From: Xanthomarina gelatinilytica
GTDB taxonomy: Bacteria > Bacteroidota > Bacteroidia > Flavobacteriales > Flavobacteriaceae
Reading direction: 5' to 3'
Length of the DNA stretch: 64,000 nt
Assembly (NCBI RefSeq): GCF_000348685.1
Contig: NZ_ANLA01000020.1
Span: forward strand, 39,672 to 103,671
Positions 46,870-55,376 of the stretch are shown here, in pieces. Numbering within the stretch: position 1 is the stretch's first letter; each line of letters starts with the position of its first letter. The notes under the pieces were generated by a model. The model ran no database searches. It had not been told where the DNA came from and saw only the letters and a program-made list of their open reading frames with translations. The position numbers and the translations under genes were made by a program.

Positions 46870-47709
46870 TTATGGGATCCATTTTTTAGGAAAATTAGGC
46901 TTTCGCTTTTCAAGAAAAGCATCTCTACCTTCTTTAGCTTCATCTGTCATGTATGCCAGACGCGTAGCTTCTCCTGCAAATACTTGCTGGCCAACCATCC
47001 CATCATCTGTTAAATTCATGGCAAATTTTAACATTTTGATGGATGTTGGTGATTTTGCCAATATTTCTTGAGCCCATTGGTAAGCAGTCTCTTCTAGTTC
47101 ATGATGTGGAATTACAGCATTTACCATGCCCATTTCAAAAGCCTCTTGTGCCGAATAATTTCTTCCTAGAAAAAAGATCTCACGTGCTTTTTTCTGACCT
47201 ACCATTTTTGCCAAATAGGCTGATCCATAACCCCCATCAAAACTGGTAACATCGGCATCTGTTTGCTTAAAAATGGCATGTTCTTTACTTGCCAAAGTTA
47301 AATCGCAAACCACATGCAAACTATGTCCTCCACCAACTGCCCAACCTGGAACCACAGCTATTACTGCTTTAGGCATAAAACGAATAAGACGCTGCACTTC
47401 CAAAATATTCAATCTATGGTAACCATCTTCCCCAACATATCCTTGATGGCCTCTAGCTTTTTGGTCTCCTCCAGAGCAGAATGAATACACTCCATCCTTT
47501 GTTGAAGGCCCTTCAGCAGAGAGTAATACCACACCAATATTTACATCTTCACTTGCATCATAAAAAGCATCATATAATTCTTTGGTGGTTTTAGGCCTGA
47601 AAGCGTTACGTACATTTGGTCTATTAAAAGCAATTCTAGCAACACCATTACACTTTTTGTAGGTAATATCTTCGTATTCTTTGGCTGTTTTCCAGTTGAT
47701 TTCACTCAT
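46870..47709 (-). CDS. menB: 1,4-Dihydroxy-2-naphthoyl-CoA synthase
   Basis: The frame extends to 47742, but the ATG at 47709-47707 (MSEINWKTAKEYEDITYKK) is the usual MenB N-terminus, giving 279 aa. The crotonase-fold signatures are FCSGGDQKARG (about 78-88), WAVGGGHSLHVVCDLTLAS and SFDGGYGSAYLAKMVGQKKAREI, with the menB-specific Asp/Tyr residues. It cyclises o-succinylbenzoyl-CoA. It heads the menB-menA transcript, with a -7 element 74 bases upstream. Confidence 0.92.
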   Translation of the reverse strand: MSEINWKTAKEYEDITYKKCNGVARIAFNRPNVRNAFRPKTTKELYDAFYDASEDVNIGVVLLSAEGPSTKDGVYSFCSGGDQKARGHQGYVGEDGYHRLNILEVQRLIRFMPKAVIAVVPGWAVGGGHSLHVVCDLTLASKEHAIFKQTDADVTSFDGGYGSAYLAKMVGQKKAREIFFLGRNYSAQEAFEMGMVNAVIPHHELEETAYQWAQEILAKSPTSIKMLKFAMNLTDDGMVGQQVFAGEATRLAYMTDEAKEGRDAFLEKRKPNFPKKWIP

Positions 47710-47782
47710 AATCTTGTCACTTTTTTCGGTGTAAAAATACATAATTACAACAAATATCAGCTATTGCATTTGCTTTTATAAA

Positions 47783-47790
47783 CAAAATTA
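47783..47790 (-). promoter_or_regulatory. -7 element for menB-menA
   Basis: Minus strand TAATTTTG, a perfect TAnnTTTG, 74 bases upstream of the menB ATG. Confidence 0.5.
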
Positions 47791-47818
47791 TATAACTTAT
47801 ATTTTCAGGTATGACACT

Positions 47819-48223
47819 ATGAAAACACTAAAATCTTCTTTTGCATCAGAAATTGATGCTACCGTTTCATTGAAAATAGGTGACTTTCATTTTATTGAAA
47901 ACATGATTATTGCTGAATTTAAAGAAGGTAGCCATGTAACTTTTAACAAGTTTAATGAGGTTCTAGAACTTAAAAACGAAACCCACAATGGGATGCCCCA
48001 GTTTTTTATTTCCAACCGAATATATTCGTATTCTGTAGATCTTATGGACATCTTGTCTAATTCGAAAAACTTAAAGTTTCTTTCTGCTTATGTTATTGTG
48101 TCTTACAACCATCTTACCAATAAAGTGATTGAGTTGGAAGATGCCTATTTTTCATTTCCCAGAAAAAAATTTGAAACTTTAGAAGAAGCTGTAACTTGGG
48201 TTAGAAGCAAAAAAACGACTTAA
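47819..48223 (+). CDS. Unknown protein, first of a tandem paralogous pair
   Basis: This 134-aa protein is of alpha/beta type. LKIGDFHFIENMIIAEFKEG and the C-terminal FETLEEAVTWVRSKK recur in the gene that follows. The last segment resembles the ending of SpoIIAA/STAS-like proteins (F-x-x-L-E-E-A-x-x-W). No function is assigned. It is on the opposite strand to the flanking menB and cvfB genes, so the pair interrupts the men region. Confidence 0.6.
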   Translation: MKTLKSSFASEIDATVSLKIGDFHFIENMIIAEFKEGSHVTFNKFNEVLELKNETHNGMPQFFISNRIYSYSVDLMDILSNSKNLKFLSAYVIVSYNHLTNKVIELEDAYFSFPRKKFETLEEAVTWVRSKKTT

Positions 48224-48235
48224 TGTAATAAAAAC

Positions 48236-48673
48236 ATGCAAACACCAGTACGCTCCTCTTTTCTATCCAGCAAGATAATGAAACACATAGCTCTTAAAAT
48301 AGGGGATTTTTACTTTTTTGAAAATTTTGTTTTGGTAGAATATGCCAAAGAAGCCATAATTTCCATGCGTGCCTTACATGAAATAAAAACCAAAGGTTTG
48401 GGGCAATTTGCCAACAACAAACCTTTTGGGTTAATTGTAAACAAAATACATCCTTTTAATACGGTACCAACCGATGCCATGCAGCTTGAAAAAGAAATCC
48501 CTAACCTGGTTGCCACAGCTGTAGTTAGCGAAGATTTGACCAAAACCGTAAATTTTGATTTGGAAAATCATTTTTTTAAAAAAATCAACAGACGGTTGTT
48601 TTCTTCTTTGGAAGAAGCAGAAGCGTGGATCAATGAAAAAGTTGAAGCCAAAAAAAACAGCTATACCAAATAA
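48236..48673 (+). CDS. Unknown protein, second of a tandem paralogous pair
   Basis: This 145-aa protein shares LKIGDFYFFENFVLVEYAKE and FSSLEEAEAWINEKVEA with the protein 13 bases upstream. The first ATG is kept because its N-terminus (SSF) also aligns with the paralogue. It is probably cytosolic, and the pair is likely one transcript. The last 13 bases overlap the 3' end of the convergent cvfB gene. Confidence 0.6.
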   Translation: MQTPVRSSFLSSKIMKHIALKIGDFYFFENFVLVEYAKEAIISMRALHEIKTKGLGQFANNKPFGLIVNKIHPFNTVPTDAMQLEKEIPNLVATAVVSEDLTKTVNFDLENHFFKKINRRLFSSLEEAEAWINEKVEAKKNSYTK

Positions 48674-49491
48674 ATCCCGTCTTCTTTTATTTCTATAAGT
48701 TTTTGCTTGTATAAGGAACCAACTGCTTTTTTAAAGCTTTTTTTACTCATTTTAAGCACTTGTTTAATGGTTTCAGGATCCGATTTGTCCGTTAAGTTTA
48801 AATATCCACTGTTATCACGAAGTTCCACCATAATGGCATCGGCATTTGGTTCTATGTTTCTATAGCCTATTTGGCCTAAAACCACATCAATTTTATTATC
48901 AGGCCTGATTTTTTTTATGTAACCCTTCAACCTGTCCCCAACACTTAAATCCTGAAAAATATCGTCGTTGAAAATAAGTCCCAAGTGTTTTTTGTTGATA
49001 ATCACGTTCATACCTATTTCTGAAGGATGGGACACGATTAAGTCTACTTCTTCAAACTGACTTACCGTAAGTTCTTTGTTATCCAGAAATTGATTTGTTT
49101 TACTGGAAGCAACCAATCTGTTACTTTTTTCATCCAGAAAACAATACACAAAATACCAACCTCCTTTTTTCATTTTAAAGGCCTGTTCCCGGAACGGACA
49201 AAACAATTCTTTAAGCATGCCCCAATCCAAAAAAGCACCATGTTCCGTTACGGCATTACATCGTAATAATGCAAAATCACCTTTTTTAATATAAGGTTTA
49301 TCGGTTACGGCAACCAAACGTTCTTCATTGTCCAAATAGACAAAAACGTCCATTTTATCCCAAATTTTAAACGATTCCGGTACGTATCGGTTTGGCAACA
49401 ACACTTCGTTCCCTTCTTCATCTGCTAAATATAAACCTTGTTCAGATTCGCGAAGTATTTCTAACGTATTGTATTCTCCTAAATGTATCAT
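48661..49491 (-). CDS. CvfB-like S1-domain RNA-binding protein
   Basis: This 276-aa protein has S1-like OB domains. It starts IHLGEYNTLEILRESEQGLYLADEEGNEVLLPNRYVP, with ALLRCNAVTEHGAFLDWGM in a second module, and a C-terminal winged-helix-like region. The CvfB family binds RNA and affects virulence or surface traits in Gram-positives; its role here is unknown. It is downstream of menD in the same direction but has its own perfect -7 element right before its ATG. Confidence 0.85.
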   Translation of the reverse strand: MIHLGEYNTLEILRESEQGLYLADEEGNEVLLPNRYVPESFKIWDKMDVFVYLDNEERLVAVTDKPYIKKGDFALLRCNAVTEHGAFLDWGMLKELFCPFREQAFKMKKGGWYFVYCFLDEKSNRLVASSKTNQFLDNKELTVSQFEEVDLIVSHPSEIGMNVIINKKHLGLIFNDDIFQDLSVGDRLKGYIKKIRPDNKIDVVLGQIGYRNIEPNADAIMVELRDNSGYLNLTDKSDPETIKQVLKMSKKSFKKAVGSLYKQKLIEIKEDGIYLV

Positions 49492-49495
49492 GCTG

Positions 49496-49503
49496 CAAAG
49501 GTA
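49496..49503 (-). promoter_or_regulatory. -7 element for the cvfB-like gene
   Basis: Minus strand TACCTTTG, a perfect TAnnTTTG, ends 4 bases before the ATG, suggesting a leaderless mRNA. Confidence 0.6.
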
Positions 49504-49549
49504 GTAATAATAGATGTTGAAAATGAAAAAAATCAGCTTTGATTACAGG

Positions 49550-51310
49550 CTATTTAATAAACTTGAAATAATCCAACAACACATCGTCGTTAAGGGTTCT
49601 TGGAGTAAAAATTTCCAATAATTTAGGTTGGTTGGATTCTTCAAAAAATGTTTTTAATTGCGCCTTCAACTGCCTTTCATTAGCTGCTACATCGTATTCA
49701 AATTCATACATTTTACATAACTGTTTTGCTGTAAGGTTATGCGTGGTTTCAAAATAAGTATCGAATTTTTTGGTGTTTTTATGGCCAGGAAGGATTCTAA
49801 ATATACCTCCACCTTGGTTGTTGATAAGAATGATCCTAAAATGGTTGGGAATGTAATTGTTCCAGAGCGCATTGCTATCGTAGAAAAAGCTTAAATCGCC
49901 TGTAATAAAAACGGTTTGTTTTTTGTGTACCTTAGCGCAACCAATGGCTGTACTGGTACTGCCATCAATACCACTTGTCCCTCGATTACAAAACACCTGA
50001 ATGGTTTTCTTAAGGTCGAAAAGTTGCGCATATCTTACAGCAGAACTATTACCCAACTGCAAAATGGTTTGTTCTGGCAACACTTTAAGAACCGTATCAA
50101 ACACCTTAAAATCGCTAAAGGGTACCTGCTCTAGATATTCTTGATGTTTTTCGTCCCTTAACAGCTTTATGTCGTTCCAAAAAGGTTTGTAATCGCTTTT
50201 AACAAAATGTGTTAATCTTGGCAAAAGCGCATTAAAAAACTGATTGGGAGTAGCTTCTATATGTTTGTCCAAACAAAAAAAGGTGTCGTTTGCATTTTTC
50301 TTGTCTATATGCCAATGATGTTTGGGTTGGAATTTACGTAAAAACCCCTTGATTTTTTTAGATACGATTAAACCACCAAAAGTTACCAAAATATCAGGTT
50401 GCAAAGCTTGAAACCCTTCTTCTGTTAAAGGTGCAATCATTTTATCGATACTATTGAAAAACTGTTTGTTATGGATGTTCGATGTTGTTTCTGTAAACAC
50501 AATCACACTGTTGTCCTTAGCCAACTCATCCAATATATGTTGATCGACCTTATTGGGCTGATTGGCACCAACCAAAATCATCTTTCTGGAATAGGTGTTC
50601 CAATCGTCATAACACTCCTGAATAAAGAAATCGTCTATCTTTTTCTTCTTGGTCTCAAACTCAATCACTTTAGGTTCCACAGTCATTTTGTCTGTGGTTT
50701 CGTAAAGGGGTTCTTCAAAAGGGATATTGATGTGCACAGGACCATTAAGCGATATGGCTTTGTTTAATGCTGTGTTTATTTTGGTTTCGTTTTCATCGTC
50801 CAGTTCCTGTTTAACACCTAACATACGTTCCAATTTATTTTCTATGGACCTAATGATAGCTGGTTCTGTCTCATTGGAATTTTTTGGGGCATTTTCAAAA
50901 TTCAACTTTAAATTAGCCGAATTTAAAATATGATTGGCATACACATCTTTTTGGTTAATGGTTTGTCCATCTCCAATTCCAATTAAGTATCGAGGTCTGT
51001 CTGCTGAAAGCACTACCAAAGGGATATCGCTATAAAAAGCTTCGGCAATAGCTGGATAGTAATTAAGCAAGGCACTTCCAGAAGTGCAAACCAAAGCCAC
51101 AGGACGTTCTATTTGCTGGGCAATCCCTAAAGCAAAAAAACCAGCACAACGCTCATCTACAATACTATAACAAGTAAAGAAAGGATCGTTGGTAAAACCA
51201 ATGGTCAATGGTGCATTTCTACTTCCAGGAGAAATCACAATATGCTGAATGTTTTTGGCTTTACAAAGCTGAATAACAGTTTGTGCTAGAGGGTTTTTTG
51301 GGTATAACAT
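49550..51310 (-). CDS. menD: SEPHCHC synthase, menaquinone pathway
   Basis: This 586-aa ThDP enzyme starts KNPLAQTVIQLCKAKNIQHIVISPGSRNAPL, the MenD N-terminus. It has the ThDP/Mg motif GDLSFFYDSNALWN (about 448-461) and GTSGIDGSTSTAIGCA (about 427-442). It condenses 2-oxoglutarate with isochorismate. It lies after menF, with its own -7 element; cvfB follows. Its presence with menF, menC, menE, menB and menA sets the pathway. Confidence 0.95.
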   Translation of the reverse strand: MLYPKNPLAQTVIQLCKAKNIQHIVISPGSRNAPLTIGFTNDPFFTCYSIVDERCAGFFALGIAQQIERPVALVCTSGSALLNYYPAIAEAFYSDIPLVVLSADRPRYLIGIGDGQTINQKDVYANHILNSANLKLNFENAPKNSNETEPAIIRSIENKLERMLGVKQELDDENETKINTALNKAISLNGPVHINIPFEEPLYETTDKMTVEPKVIEFETKKKKIDDFFIQECYDDWNTYSRKMILVGANQPNKVDQHILDELAKDNSVIVFTETTSNIHNKQFFNSIDKMIAPLTEEGFQALQPDILVTFGGLIVSKKIKGFLRKFQPKHHWHIDKKNANDTFFCLDKHIEATPNQFFNALLPRLTHFVKSDYKPFWNDIKLLRDEKHQEYLEQVPFSDFKVFDTVLKVLPEQTILQLGNSSAVRYAQLFDLKKTIQVFCNRGTSGIDGSTSTAIGCAKVHKKQTVFITGDLSFFYDSNALWNNYIPNHFRIILINNQGGGIFRILPGHKNTKKFDTYFETTHNLTAKQLCKMYEFEYDVAANERQLKAQLKTFFEESNQPKLLEIFTPRTLNDDVLLDYFKFIK

Positions 51311-51329
51311 GTAAGATAAAATCTAAATG

Positions 51330-51337
51330 CAAATGTA
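51330..51337 (-). promoter_or_regulatory. -7 element for menD
   Basis: Minus strand TACATTTG, a perfect TAnnTTTG, 19 bases upstream of the menD ATG and 23 bases from the upstream menF stop. Confidence 0.5.
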
Positions 51338-51360
51338 ACAAATAGACATACGAAATAAAA

Positions 51361-52482
51361 TTATTGCAATACCTTTTTCATGACATCTGCTTTTGCTACG
51401 GTTTCTTGCCATTCGGCTTCTGGATTAGAGTCTTTTGTGATGCCTCCACCAACGTAAATTCCAGTTTTTTTATTCAAAATTTGCATACAACGCAGGTTAA
51501 CAAACAAATTGGAAACGTTTTTTATGGAAGCATACGCATTGTTTTCCACGTTTCTTCTATTGGTATTCCTGTTGGTTTTTAACTGCACGTTCAACTCTCC
51601 CAAAAAACCGGTATAAAACTCACGCTGGTAAGGTTCATGTTTCAATATAAACCGTTTAGACGCTTCTTTGGGCAAACCACATACGGCTGGTGTTGGATGC
51701 AATGCTAAAAGTACTTGTTTAAAATCTGTATTTTTTAAGTTTAAGGTCCCAGAAATCGACGTTTTAAGATGAAGGAGGTTTCCTGCCTTTATGGTTTCTA
51801 CTTCAGATATTGCCAAATTGTTGGCAAATGGTTTTAAGCTGTTAACTATAAAATCTGTAACAAACTGTTGTTCTTCTTTTTCTTTGTGTTGCCAAACAAC
51901 CTTATCTGTACCTAAAAATTTTTGGGTTCCTGCCAGAGCCATGGTTTTAAAACGGGAACCTTCCACATGAATCAATGTTTCTGGCGTTGCTCCAAGCCAA
52001 AAGCCTATTTGTGGATGATACCAACAATATACAAAGGCTGAAGGATAATGATGCAATAAGGCATTGAAAACTTCTATTGGATTGGTTATTGTGTGTTCTG
52101 TTTTTTCAATCCTGGACAAAACCACTTTTTGAAAAAGACCTGCTTTAATGGCATCCACGCCTTTTTGAACCAATACCAAATGTTGTTCCCTATCCAAATC
52201 CAAGGCTTGGTACTTAGTATGACTTTTGTTGTTTTTAATTATTTGAGGGTTTTGACATGAAATCCCTTTAGAGTGTTCCAAAGGAATCAATATGGCTGCT
52301 TTTGTGCTATCAAAAGGCGCAAAAACAAATCCCTTTTCAGAATAATCATCTACCGTAAAAACGTCATCCGTTGGTTGCAGCATCGCGTTTACCAATATTT
52401 CCCCAGGCTTCCTGTAGGCTACAAAAGGTAAATGCTTGTCCAATTGGTGTTGGATTTGTTCAAAAAAAACTTCGGAAGTCAT
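51361..52482 (-). CDS. menF: Isochorismate synthase
   Basis: This 373-aa chorismate-utilising enzyme converts chorismate to isochorismate. It has the conserved core FVYCWYHPQIGFWLGATPETLI and TMALAGTQ, then the C-terminal LHPTPAVCGLPKEAS and GFLGELN, and CMQI. That is the MenF/EntC-type signature, shorter than the E. coli protein at the N-terminus. Its start overlaps the thioesterase stop by one base (TAATG), so the two are coupled; menD follows after 50 bases. Confidence 0.92.
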   Translation of the reverse strand: MTSEVFFEQIQHQLDKHLPFVAYRKPGEILVNAMLQPTDDVFTVDDYSEKGFVFAPFDSTKAAILIPLEHSKGISCQNPQIIKNNKSHTKYQALDLDREQHLVLVQKGVDAIKAGLFQKVVLSRIEKTEHTITNPIEVFNALLHHYPSAFVYCWYHPQIGFWLGATPETLIHVEGSRFKTMALAGTQKFLGTDKVVWQHKEKEEQQFVTDFIVNSLKPFANNLAISEVETIKAGNLLHLKTSISGTLNLKNTDFKQVLLALHPTPAVCGLPKEASKRFILKHEPYQREFYTGFLGELNVQLKTNRNTNRRNVENNAYASIKNVSNLFVNLRCMQILNKKTGIYVGGGITKDSNPEAEWQETVAKADVMKKVLQ

Positions 52483-52907
52483 TATTTCTTTTTTGGAAGC
52501 GAGATGGTTGATAATCTACAAACAGACACCAAATTATCGTTATCATCTGTAATTCTAATATCCAATAATTGAGTGGTCCTTCCTTTGTGCAAAAAAGTTG
52601 CTTTGGCATATACATAACCTTCTTTCACACTTTTTAAATGGTTGGCTGTTATTTCAATACCTCTCACAAATACATCGTCTAAATTAGCAAACAAATGTGA
52701 AGCATAACTTCCTACACTTTCTGCCAATGCAGCTGTTGCGCCACCATGTAATACGCCATCTGGCTGATAAACTCTTGAGTTAACAGGCATTCTAGCAATT
52801 AAAAAATCGTCGCCACAATCGGTAATCTCGATGCCTAGAGTTTCCATCAAGGTATTTTTGCCAATTTTATTTAATTCAACTAAAGTCTCTTTTTTAGATA
52901 ATTGCAT
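52482..52907 (-). CDS. PaaI-type hotdog thioesterase, candidate DHNA-CoA thioesterase
   Basis: This 141-aa hotdog protein has the active-site segment DGVLHGGATAALAESVGSYAS (about 50-70), the PaaI/MenI-type HGG motif with a downstream Glu. It would hydrolyse DHNA-CoA to DHNA, the step between menB and menA. The assignment to menaquinone rests on tight coupling with menF; other acyl-CoA substrates are possible. It is the first gene of this leftward transcript. Confidence 0.85.
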   Translation of the reverse strand: MQLSKKETLVELNKIGKNTLMETLGIEITDCGDDFLIARMPVNSRVYQPDGVLHGGATAALAESVGSYASHLFANLDDVFVRGIEITANHLKSVKEGYVYAKATFLHKGRTTQLLDIRITDDNDNLVSVCRLSTISLPKKK

Positions 52908-52948
52908 AGAATTCTTGTATTTTTAAAACCGAAATGTAAAAGTACAAA

Positions 52949-53584
52949 ATGAATTTAGAAGAAAAAGAAATATCCTATACAACTACCAATAGTTATGCAA
53001 CTTTAAATAGTTTAACCAGCCATACCAAGAACATTTGGTTTGTATGTCATGGCATGGGATATTTAAGCAGGTATTTTTTAAGGTACTTTAGTGGGTTGAA
53101 TGCCAATGAAAATTATATAATTGCACCACAAGCACAAAGCAAGTACTACATACCACCAAAATTTAAACATGTTGGTTCCAGTTGGCTGACCAAAGAAAAC
53201 ACCATAAATGAAACCGAAAATGTGATGCGCTATTTTGATGCTGTTTTTGAAGCAGAACATCTTCCTAAAGACAAAAATTTAATTGTATTAGGCTATTCCC
53301 AAGGTGTTAGTGTAGCCATGAGGTATGTTGCCAAAAGAAAATTAAATTGTTCGCAGCTGGTATTGCATTCTGGAGGTATTCCCAAGGAGTTAACGCCTGA
53401 AGACTTTGAGTTTTTAAACACAAAAGTAACCATGATTTATGGTACGGAAGACGAATATTTAAATAATGAACGCATTTCACATGAAACCCAAAGAGCCAAA
53501 GCCATGTTTGGAAAAAACCTAAATATTATCCCTTTTAAAGGCAAGCATGTTGTAAATGTAGAACTTATCAATACCTTGATTTAA
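52949..53584 (+). CDS. Alpha/beta hydrolase, esterase-like
   Basis: This 211-aa protein has the nucleophile elbow GYSQG (about 116-120, Ser118), then IYGTEDEYL with the likely Asp and FKGKHVVN with the likely His. The topology matches small carboxylesterase/phospholipase-type hydrolases (YpfH/phospholipase-like). It is divergent from the menF thioesterase gene across only 41 bases. That position makes it a possible stand-in for menH, but the sequence itself does not show it. Confidence 0.8.
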   Translation: MNLEEKEISYTTTNSYATLNSLTSHTKNIWFVCHGMGYLSRYFLRYFSGLNANENYIIAPQAQSKYYIPPKFKHVGSSWLTKENTINETENVMRYFDAVFEAEHLPKDKNLIVLGYSQGVSVAMRYVAKRKLNCSQLVLHSGGIPKELTPEDFEFLNTKVTMIYGTEDEYLNNERISHETQRAKAMFGKNLNIIPFKGKHVVNVELINTLI

Positions 53585-53593
53585 TTATTTTTT

Positions 53594-54172
53594 ATGGATA
53601 TACCACACTTGGAAAACAATCATGTTAAACTCACTTTATTGGATTTGAGCAATTACAAACATCTACAAAACATAGCGAGTGAAGAAGATTTGATATACTA
53701 TTCTCCCAGCGATATTTCAACGCCAGAGACACTTAAAGAATACGTGCAAACTGCTGTAGATGGTTATTATCATAAAACAACAATGCCATTTATTGTCTAC
53801 GATAAAACCAAACAAGGGTATGCAGGAAGTACTCGTTTTGGACAGATAGATTGGAAAAACAAGCTCTTACATATAGGTTGGACCTGGATTGGGAGGGAAT
53901 TTCAAGGGTCTGGATTAAACAAACACATGAAGTTTCTAATGCTTCAATATGCCTTTGAGGTATTGTTTTTTGAAAAAGTGGAATTTAGAATCGATGAAAG
54001 GAACATACGTTCCAGAAAAGCTGTAGAAAAGATTGGAGCTTCTCTTGAAGGTGTTTTACGAAAAGACACACTCATGCAAGATGGTTTTAGACGCAATACC
54101 TGTTGTTATGGCATTTTAAAGGAGGAATGGCCAGAAATAAAGACAGATGTCTTTGGAAGATTGCTAAATTAA
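53594..54172 (+). CDS. GNAT family N-acetyltransferase (RimJ/RimL-type)
   Basis: This 192-aa protein has NNHVKLTLLDLSNYKHLQNIA, the usual RimJ/RimL N-terminal region, then the acetyl-CoA loop region REFQGSGLNKHMKFLMLQYAFE and FRIDERNIRSRKAVEKIGASLEG. It acetylates an amino group of an unknown protein or small molecule. It lies 9 bases after the esterase gene. Its last 4 bases overlap the end of the convergent nitronate monooxygenase-like gene. Confidence 0.9.
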   Translation: MDIPHLENNHVKLTLLDLSNYKHLQNIASEEDLIYYSPSDISTPETLKEYVQTAVDGYYHKTTMPFIVYDKTKQGYAGSTRFGQIDWKNKLLHIGWTWIGREFQGSGLNKHMKFLMLQYAFEVLFFEKVEFRIDERNIRSRKAVEKIGASLEGVLRKDTLMQDGFRRNTCCYGILKEEWPEIKTDVFGRLLN

Positions 54173-55119
54173 TCAGAAATAAGCTTATTAATTATGTCCT
54201 TAGTTGGTAAAATAGCTTTGGTATGCTCAATACTGGGTCCTGCAACCCAAACGGTTTTATAGGTGGCTTGGGTAGCTGCTTTGGTTGTAGCATTCATACC
54301 AATGGAAAAACGAATCATTTTTACCCATTTTTTAAGTTTTTTGTTTTTGTTCAAAACAGATTCCAACCAAGATTCCTTAGTTCCAATTTTTTGAACATAA
54401 GGTGTGTTTATAACAGTACATGGTGTACCAGAAATGCGCTGTGTCATTACAATGTCTTTAGCGCCATAATCCACACAGGCTTGTTTGTATTCATTGGTAA
54501 CATTGGCTTCTTCTGAAGCAATAAATGGACTTCCAACAGAAACACCAGCTGCACCATAGCTAATCATTTGATCCATATCAGCTTTACAGCCAACACCTCC
54601 TGCTGAAATTACAGGAATGGACAGATTCTTGGTCAATAAAGTCAATAATTCTTCAGGGGAATGGTTGCCTCTATGGCCTCCAGCTTCATTATTTACTGCA
54701 ATGGCGGCATCTGCTCCCAAGGCTTCCACTTTTTTTGCAAATTTTAAATCGGTAACATCGCAAAATACTTTAATTCCTACTGCATGAGCACTGTTTATGG
54801 TTTCTTCTGGACTTCCCAAAGAGGTGATAATAAAGTCGCAACCCTCTTCACACAACACGCGTAATTGTTCTTTATATTTAATGTTGGATTTGTTTACAAT
54901 TAAATTAAACCCAAACGAACCATTCTCTACTTTTGCAGCTTTTAATTCCTTAATAGCTGCACGTAACTCTTCTAAAGTTCTGTAATTTAACGCTGGGATA
55001 CAACCTGCTATTCCTGCTTTCATGGCTTCAATAACCATGGCTGTGTTCGATACCAAAAACATGGGAGCTTGAATAATAGGGTATTTAATATTTAAAAGTT
55101 GGGTAAGCTTGGTTTGCAT
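54169..55119 (-). CDS. Nitronate monooxygenase/FabK-like flavoprotein
   Basis: This 316-aa TIM-barrel FMN protein starts LLNIKYPIIQAPMFLVSNTAMV. It contains GFNLIVNKSN, AINNEAGGHRGNHSPEELL (the FMN/Gly-rich and H-R region) and VISAGGVGCKADMDQMISYGAAGVSVGSPF. It matches nitronate monooxygenases (class I NMO) that detoxify propionate 3-nitronate; enoyl-ACP reductase FabK is the alternative. A promoter and a 14-bp palindrome are upstream. Confidence 0.82.
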   Translation of the reverse strand: MQTKLTQLLNIKYPIIQAPMFLVSNTAMVIEAMKAGIAGCIPALNYRTLEELRAAIKELKAAKVENGSFGFNLIVNKSNIKYKEQLRVLCEEGCDFIITSLGSPEETINSAHAVGIKVFCDVTDLKFAKKVEALGADAAIAVNNEAGGHRGNHSPEELLTLLTKNLSIPVISAGGVGCKADMDQMISYGAAGVSVGSPFIASEEANVTNEYKQACVDYGAKDIVMTQRISGTPCTVINTPYVQKIGTKESWLESVLNKNKKLKKWVKMIRFSIGMNATTKAATQATYKTVWVAGPSIEHTKAILPTKDIINKLISD

Positions 55120-55196
55120 GAGTTTTAATTGTTTTAAAATGACTTAAGGGGTTTCTTTCATAAAAATTGGAACTTCTAATTACATTTTATGAAACA

Positions 55197-55204
55197 CAAA
55201 TATA
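55197..55204 (-). promoter_or_regulatory. -7 element for the nitronate monooxygenase-like gene
   Basis: Minus strand TATATTTG, a perfect TAnnTTTG. A TTG at 55231-55229 is 24 bases upstream, a rather long spacing. Confidence 0.5.
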
Positions 55205-55214
55205 TAACAATTTA

Positions 55215-55228
55215 TTATGCATGCATAA
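55215..55228. promoter_or_regulatory. 14-bp palindrome in the promoter spacer, possible operator
   Basis: TTATGCATGCATAA is a perfect palindrome located exactly between the -33-like TTG and the -7 element of the gene at 55119. It could be a repressor site. Confidence 0.4.
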
Positions 55229-55246
55229 CAAAAAATCTGGTGTTCA

Positions 55247-55281
55247 TAAAAAAAACGCAACCAAATAAATGATTGCGTTTT
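55247..55281 (-). terminator. Terminator of dnaK
   Basis: AAAACGCAA (55252-55260) and TTGCGTTTT (55273-55281) are 9-bp arms. On the minus strand the hairpin is followed by a long T-run. Confidence 0.8.
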
Positions 55282-55376
55282 ATTAGTATTTGTACTCAGT
55301 CTAAAAGACCTTTTATTTTAGCTCGGTATAAGCTATTCAACTAATCCCGGTAAAAAAATTGGGATTGGCTCTCTGC

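Noticed and set aside
55340..55370. AATCCC/GGGATT inverted repeat after dnaK
   Set aside because: The loop is long and no T-run follows on the minus strand; the real terminator is at 55247-55281.
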